Origin: Ruegeria sp. PrR005
GTDB taxonomy: Bacteria; Pseudomonadota; Alphaproteobacteria; Rhodobacterales; Rhodobacteraceae
Length of the DNA stretch: 64,000 nucleotides
Direction of reading: 5' to 3'
NCBI RefSeq assembly: GCF_010500245.1
Contig: NZ_JAAGOX010000008.1
Span: 33,633 to 97,632, forward strand
The notes under the pieces were generated by a model. It was not told the DNA's origin. It saw only the letters and a list, made by a program, of their open reading frames with translations, and made no database searches. Position numbers and translations under genes: made by a program. How positions within the stretch are numbered: the stretch's first letter is position 1; every line of letters starts with the position of its first letter. Shown here piece after piece: positions 60,673 to 64,000 of this stretch.

Positions 60673-62472
60673 TTATTCAGCCGCAAGCCCATCGGTGAAC
60701 TGAAGCCGCGCCAACCGGGCATAAAGCCCGCCGCCTGCCACCAGCTCGTCATGCGTGCCCTGCGCGACGATGCGACCCGCCTCGAGCACCACGATGCGGT
60801 CGGCCTTTTTCACCGTCGCGAGGCGATGCGCCACGATCAGCGTGGTGCGGTCGGCGCTCAGCCGTTCGACCGCCTGTTGCACCGCGCGCTCGCTTTCGGC
60901 GTCGAGCGCTGAGGTCGCCTCGTCCAAGAGCAGCACCGGCGCGTCGCGCAGGATGGCGCGAGCGATGGCGATACGTTGTTTCTGGCCGCCCGACAGCATC
61001 ACCCCGCGTTCGCCCACAAAGCTGTCATAGCCTTCGGGCAGGGCCGCGATGAACTCATGCGCGGCGGCGGCGCGGGCGGCGTCCTCGACCTCGGCGTCAG
61101 AGGCCGAGGGGCGGCCAAAGCGGATGTTTTCCCGCGCCGAAGCAGCAAAGATCACCGGGTCCTGCGGCACCAGCGCCATGTGGCGACGGAAATCAGCGCG
61201 TGCCAGCGTGGTCAGGTCCTGCCCGTCCAGCAGCACCCGGCCCGATTGCGGGTCATAGAACCGCTGGATCAGCTGGATCACCGTGGTCTTGCCTGCGCCC
61301 GAGGGGCCGACAAAGGCCACCGTCTCGCCCGGCTGCACGGTCAGGCTCATGCCGTCAAGCGCCACCTGATCGGGCCGCGCCGGATAGCGGAAGCTCACAT
61401 TTTCAAAGGTGATTTCGCCCCGCACCGGCAGTACCAGCGTCGCCGGGGCCGCGGGATCGTTCACCGTATCGTCGGTATTAAGCAATTCCACCAACCGCTC
61501 GGTCGCGCCTGCGGCGCGTTGCAGTTCGCTCCAGATCTCGGACAGCGCCGCCACCGCGCCCGCCATGATCACCGAATAGATCACGAACTGGATCAGAGTG
61601 CCCTCGGTCATGAGGCCCGCACGCACGTCGTTGGCCCCCATCCACAATACGCCCACAATGCCCGAAAATACGAGGAAGATGACGATCACCGTCAGAACCG
61701 CCCGCGTGGTGATGCGGCGGCGCGAGACGTCATAAGCGGTTTCGGTCACCTGCGCAAAGGCCGCGCGACTGGCGGTTTCGTTGGTATAGGATTGCACGGT
61801 CTGTACCGCGCCCAGCGCCTCGCCCGCGTTGCCGGAACTGGCGGCAATCCAGTCCTGGTTCTCGCGGCTGATGGCGCGCAGGCGGCGGCCCAGCACCAGG
61901 ATCGGCACCAGAACAAGTGGCACGATCAGCAACACCATCGCCGTCAACTTGGCCGAGGTGAGCAGCATCAGAACAAGCCCGCCCATGAACATCAGCAGGT
62001 TGCGCAAGGCGATCGACGCGGACGAGCCGAGCACCGACTGGATCAGCGTGGTGTCGGTGGTGATCCGGCTCAGCACCTCGCCGGTCATGATGCGCTCAAA
62101 GAACTCCGGGCTCATGCCGATGACGCGGTCGAACACCGCCTTGCGGATATCGGCAACCACGCGTTCGCCCAGCCGGGTGACAAGGGTGTAGCGAAGCCCG
62201 GTGCCCAGCGCCAGGACGGCCGCGACCCCCAGCGCCGCCATGAAGTAGACATCCAGCATGTCACCGTTTTCAATACGGAAATTGTCCACCACCCGACGCA
62301 CGGCCAGCGGCAGGACCAGCGATGTCGTGGCGGTCAGGACAAGCGCCGCCAACGCGCCGAACATCAGCGCCTTATAGGGTGCGATGAAGGGCCAGAGCGC
62401 GGCCAGCACACCAACCTTCTTTGAAGTTGCGCGCTGTTCGGTCGCTCCGGGTGCCGGGTTTGATCGTGCCAT
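60673..62472 (-). CDS. ABC exporter, MsbA-like permease-ATPase
   Basis: This 599-residue half-transporter has six membrane helices in the first ~320 residues (FIAPYKALMFGALAALVLTA and onward) and an ATPase domain: VAFVGPSGAGKTTVIQLIQR, ALVPQDPVIFAASARENIRF, GVMLSGGQKQRIAIARAILR and PVLLLDEATSALD. MsbA-type proteins export lipid A or other amphiphiles; the exact substrate is unknown. Upstream at 62634-62680 lies the second copy of the paired 15-bp motif. Confidence 0.92.
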   Translation of the reverse strand: MARSNPAPGATEQRATSKKVGVLAALWPFIAPYKALMFGALAALVLTATTSLVLPLAVRRVVDNFRIENGDMLDVYFMAALGVAAVLALGTGLRYTLVTRLGERVVADIRKAVFDRVIGMSPEFFERIMTGEVLSRITTDTTLIQSVLGSSASIALRNLLMFMGGLVLMLLTSAKLTAMVLLIVPLVLVPILVLGRRLRAISRENQDWIAASSGNAGEALGAVQTVQSYTNETASRAAFAQVTETAYDVSRRRITTRAVLTVIVIFLVFSGIVGVLWMGANDVRAGLMTEGTLIQFVIYSVIMAGAVAALSEIWSELQRAAGATERLVELLNTDDTVNDPAAPATLVLPVRGEITFENVSFRYPARPDQVALDGMSLTVQPGETVAFVGPSGAGKTTVIQLIQRFYDPQSGRVLLDGQDLTTLARADFRRHMALVPQDPVIFAASARENIRFGRPSASDAEVEDAARAAAAHEFIAALPEGYDSFVGERGVMLSGGQKQRIAIARAILRDAPVLLLDEATSALDAESERAVQQAVERLSADRTTLIVAHRLATVKKADRIVVLEAGRIVAQGTHDELVAGGGLYARLARLQFTDGLAAE

Positions 62473-62633
62473 GCGGTGTGCCGTCCTGCCTGTGCGTCTG
62501 ATGTCCCCGCATCGGCGGGTCTAGGCTCAGCTTCTTGGCCTCGTCCCGGCCCGGGGTCAAGCAATCAACGTCCGAAAGGCCGAATTGACGCAAGTTTGCC
62601 GACCACGGCGCCGGGCCCGCCGCAACCGTCGAA

Positions 62634-62680
62634 TTGACCGTTTTGTACGGGTTCTGAGGCCGGTATTGGCCGTTTTGTAC
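62634..62680 (+). repeat. Paired 15-bp motif, 32-bp period (copy B)
   Basis: TTGACCGTTTTGTAC (62634-62648) and TTGGCCGTTTTGTAC (62666-62680) are separated by 17 bp, exactly as at 4323-4369. It lies about 160 bp upstream of the MsbA-like gene on the minus strand. Confidence 0.75.
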
Positions 62681-62881
62681 AGGTCGGTACAGGTTTCCAA
62701 TACCAGCGCCCACCGGCGGATCCAACCGGAAAACGATCGCATCGGACGCCGGACCAAGCGCCACCATTCGACAAAAGGATCGCCACCCGTCGCCGCGTTC
62801 CGTGGCAGGGTGGCGTTCGTTGCCCCAAGTGCTGCACCTGCAACGAACTCGGATACCTGCAATGTTACGGAGAAAAATTTC

Positions 62882-62907
62882 TGGAGCGGGCGACGGGAAC
62901 CAAATCC
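62882..62907 (-). other. tRNA-Gly 3'-end-like fragment (possible attachment-site remnant)
   Basis: Read on the minus strand, the last 20 bases are GGTTCCCGTCGCCCGCTCCA: T-arm, CGCCCGC acceptor strand, discriminator T and CCA, as in a tRNA-Gly. No anticodon arm or 5' half is present and the T loop deviates from TTCRA. Integrating elements often leave such 3' pieces. Two direct copies of GAGTGGGGGAT (63013-63023, 63025-63035) follow. The call is tentative. Confidence 0.4.
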
Positions 62908-63046
62908 ATAATGCAACATGTGTCAGACTGCCTCAAATCCCTTTGACTGTTACATTTTGTAACCTTTGGGCTGTATCAAGCTGTCTCATACAGGTGTAAC
63001 ATGACACACCACGAGTGGGGGATAGAGTGGGGGATGAATGGCGGGC

Positions 63047-63151
63047 ATCAATGTCGACAACGGAAGCGAGTTCATCTCGCACGAGCTTGGTCTCTGGGCC
63101 TATGCGAACGACGTAACGCTGGACTTCTCACGGCATAGGAAACCGACCGAC
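63047..63151 (+). pseudogene. IS3-family transposase (OrfB) remnant
   Basis: The frame reads INVDNGSEFISHELGLWAYA then NDVTLDFSRHRKPTD, a piece of the DDE catalytic domain (the DNGSEF Asp and the following strand). Before and after it the similarity stops at once; the usual continuation with the catalytic Glu is missing. It is an isolated fragment of about 35 codons. Confidence 0.75.
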
Positions 63152-63695
63152 CGACGAGTTGATGGAGGGCTTCAACATCAGCACTTCGGCGGAAACTCTG
63201 GCAACCACCGAGGGCGTGTTGGGTAGCACATAAGAAGTCATAGAACCATCTTGTCAGGGCCTGCCACAGGCGAAATGCTATGGTGGCCAGTCTCGAGAGC
63301 TGTGGTCGTGAACTCAAGTCGAACGTAAAACATTCCAGTGCCTCTTGTTTCTCAATCTCTTCCCGAAGTCGGGCAAACATTTCTACCCGGACAGATACCG
63401 TCGGGGACACCGCTCTGTCATGAACTGTTAGAGAAATTGCGAGGCAATCGCTCACGATATCCGCCAAGAGCTCGACCCGATAGTATCCGAGCTTCACAAA
63501 CTCGGCACATAACCCCCCTCTGAGCACATCATATAGGTTGTAGTAGCTAATCGGTTGACTGCCACGGCTTGGAAGGTGGATTGACGGGATCAGATACCCC
63601 AAGCGAAGACAGTCCTCGGCGCTGTAACCAAGCATTGCAAATGCGTCCACAACTTCAGAGAGTTTCAGGGGGGTGTAGATGGGACATATATCCAT
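63072..63695 (-). CDS. Hypothetical protein, 3' end overlapping an IS remnant
   Basis: This 207-residue frame starts at 63695 (AGGAAC site; the upstream ATG at 63749 has none). It reads MDICPIYTPLKLSEVVDAFA, then AEDCLRLGYLIPSIHLPSRG and FVKLGYYRVELLADIVSDCL. I recognise no family. Its last ~27 codons run antisense through the IS3 remnant, so the original gene probably ended differently and was truncated by the insertion. Codon use and G+C are lower than in the surrounding core genes, pointing to acquisition. Confidence 0.45.
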   Translation of the reverse strand: MDICPIYTPLKLSEVVDAFAMLGYSAEDCLRLGYLIPSIHLPSRGSQPISYYNLYDVLRGGLCAEFVKLGYYRVELLADIVSDCLAISLTVHDRAVSPTVSVRVEMFARLREEIEKQEALECFTFDLSSRPQLSRLATIAFRLWQALTRWFYDFLCATQHALGGCQSFRRSADVEALHQLVGRSVSYAVRSPALRRSHRPRDQARAR

Positions 63696-63787
63696 TCGGT
63701 GCGTTCCTGTCGTCACGAAATCGTGGCCATCGTAGATTGTGGCCAACATGGTTAAACCAGTGTTAACACGAGACGGTTCCTAAAAAC

Positions 63788-63923
63788 TGAACAGCCAGTA
63801 TAAGTGGATTTTCCGCGCGACAGCAGCATGATGCTGCGAGCGAGGAGAAGAGCATGACAAGACGACCGCGCCGGAACCACAGCCCGGCCTTCAAGGCGAA
63901 AGTGGCAGTAGCCGCGATCAAGT
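63788..63923 (+). mobile_element. 5' fragment of an IS3-family element, interrupted by another IS
   Basis: The fragment begins near TGAACAGCCAGTATAAGTGG and holds the first codons of an OrfA at 63854. The similarity breaks off at about 63923, where a second insertion sequence starts. Confidence 0.6.
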
Positions 63924-63940
63924 TGAAATGCCCCATCTGA
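63854..63940 (+). pseudogene. Truncated IS3-family OrfA transposase
   Basis: ATG at 63854 follows GAGGAGAAG. The frame reads MTRRPRRNHSPAFKAKVAVA then AIK, the usual start of an IS3-type OrfA, and then changes into LKCPI and stops. The change point coincides with the start of the next element. Confidence 0.75.
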
Positions 63941-64000
63941 ATTGGTCCACCGTTATGTATAGGGAACGGAGGACAGAGAATGGCAAACAAGCGGCACAAG
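63924..64000 (+). mobile_element. Second insertion sequence (5' end, continues past the window)
   Basis: The element probably starts with TGAAATGCCCCATCTGAATT, placed inside the IS3-type OrfA. Its first gene begins at 63980. Only the first 77 bp are in the window. Confidence 0.6.
63980..64000 (+). CDS. IS transposase OrfA, first seven codons
   Basis: ATG at 63980 follows ACGGAGGACAGAG. The seven visible residues MANKRHK match the usual start of one IS3-family OrfA group. The rest lies beyond the window. Confidence 0.6.

Noticed and set aside
60976..62424. 482-codon open frame on the plus strand
   Set aside because: It is antisense to the MsbA-like exporter and shows only Arg/His/Gln-rich text.
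1..64000. Search for a CRISPR array
   Set aside because: No series of regularly spaced identical repeats was found. The only short-period repeats are the paired 15-bp motifs and the end repeats of the Mu-like element.
1..64000. Complete rRNA or tRNA genes
   Set aside because: No rRNA segment or full cloverleaf was recognised. Only a tRNA-Gly 3'-end-like fragment at 62882-62907 was seen.

Overview
The window is chromosomal DNA from an alphaproteobacterium of the roseobacter/Ruegeria type (Rhodobacteraceae). The evidence is the high G+C content, the protein families seen (c'-type cytochrome, Hint-domain protein, carnitine cluster with a fused dehydrogenase-thioesterase), and short GC-rich intergenic elements of a kind I associate with roseobacters. 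No rRNA, complete tRNA or CRISPR array was seen. The identification is by pattern recognition, not database search.

Region by region. 0-10 kb: 3' end of purF, a small PilP/GspC-like protein, a YciK-like SDR, a caspase-fold protein, a DUF815 ATPase, a CidA/LrgB pair, a HAMP-adenylate cyclase, tatABC on the minus strand, and a small protein with a YafY/WYL regulator. 10-20 kb: the minus-strand run surE-pcm-nlpD, an orphan iron-type ABC ATPase, an ArsM-like methyltransferase, an AlkD-like repair protein, a second SDR, a Hint protein and a cytochrome c'. 20-28.5 kb: prfC, a glycosyltransferase, a DEAD-box helicase, an EamA transporter, a desaturase/DUF2061 pair divergent from an XRE regulator, and a hemerythrin protein. 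28.6-33.5 kb: a carnitine catabolism cluster (SDR, fused carnitine dehydrogenase/thioesterase, lipocalin, BKACE enzyme) divergent from a CdhR-like AraC regulator.

33,522-42,142 is a compact 8.6-kb Mu-like element with both ends intact. It starts with TG, ends with CA, has two 19-bp end-type repeats at each end in inverted orientation, and is flanked by an exact 5-bp duplication, gcaga. It carries a repressor, a Ner-like protein, MuA, MuB, small early genes, GemA, a capsid-decoration-like protein, the major head protein T, a protease/scaffold gene I split by one in-frame stop, a Mor-like activator and a small phage protein. There is no terminase, portal or tail gene. It landed inside one of the host's dispersed intergenic repeats. 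It is either a shrunken prophage or a Mu-type satellite that kept capsid genes, and it is the most interesting object here.

42.2-62.5 kb: hsp20; nitroreductase, sugar kinase, dtd and glycerate 2-kinase as overlapping genes; a CocE/NonD hydrolase followed by a complete dipeptide-type ABC importer with a Tat-signal binding protein and a fused double ATPase; a tautomerase divergent from an HxlR regulator; an LbtU-like outer-membrane protein; a phosphodiesterase-like enzyme; RidA; an HSL esterase with an acyl-CoA synthetase; a BON-LysM protein; and an MsbA-like exporter. The last 1.1 kb is an insertion hotspot with a tRNA-Gly 3'-end-like fragment, a broken IS3 orfB, a hypothetical gene and one IS inserted into another.

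A paired 15-bp motif with 32-bp period occurs twice, 58 kb apart (4323-4369 and 62634-62680), each time upstream of a minus-strand gene. GC-rich dispersed intergenic elements occur at four places, and tight near-palindromes occur at two.
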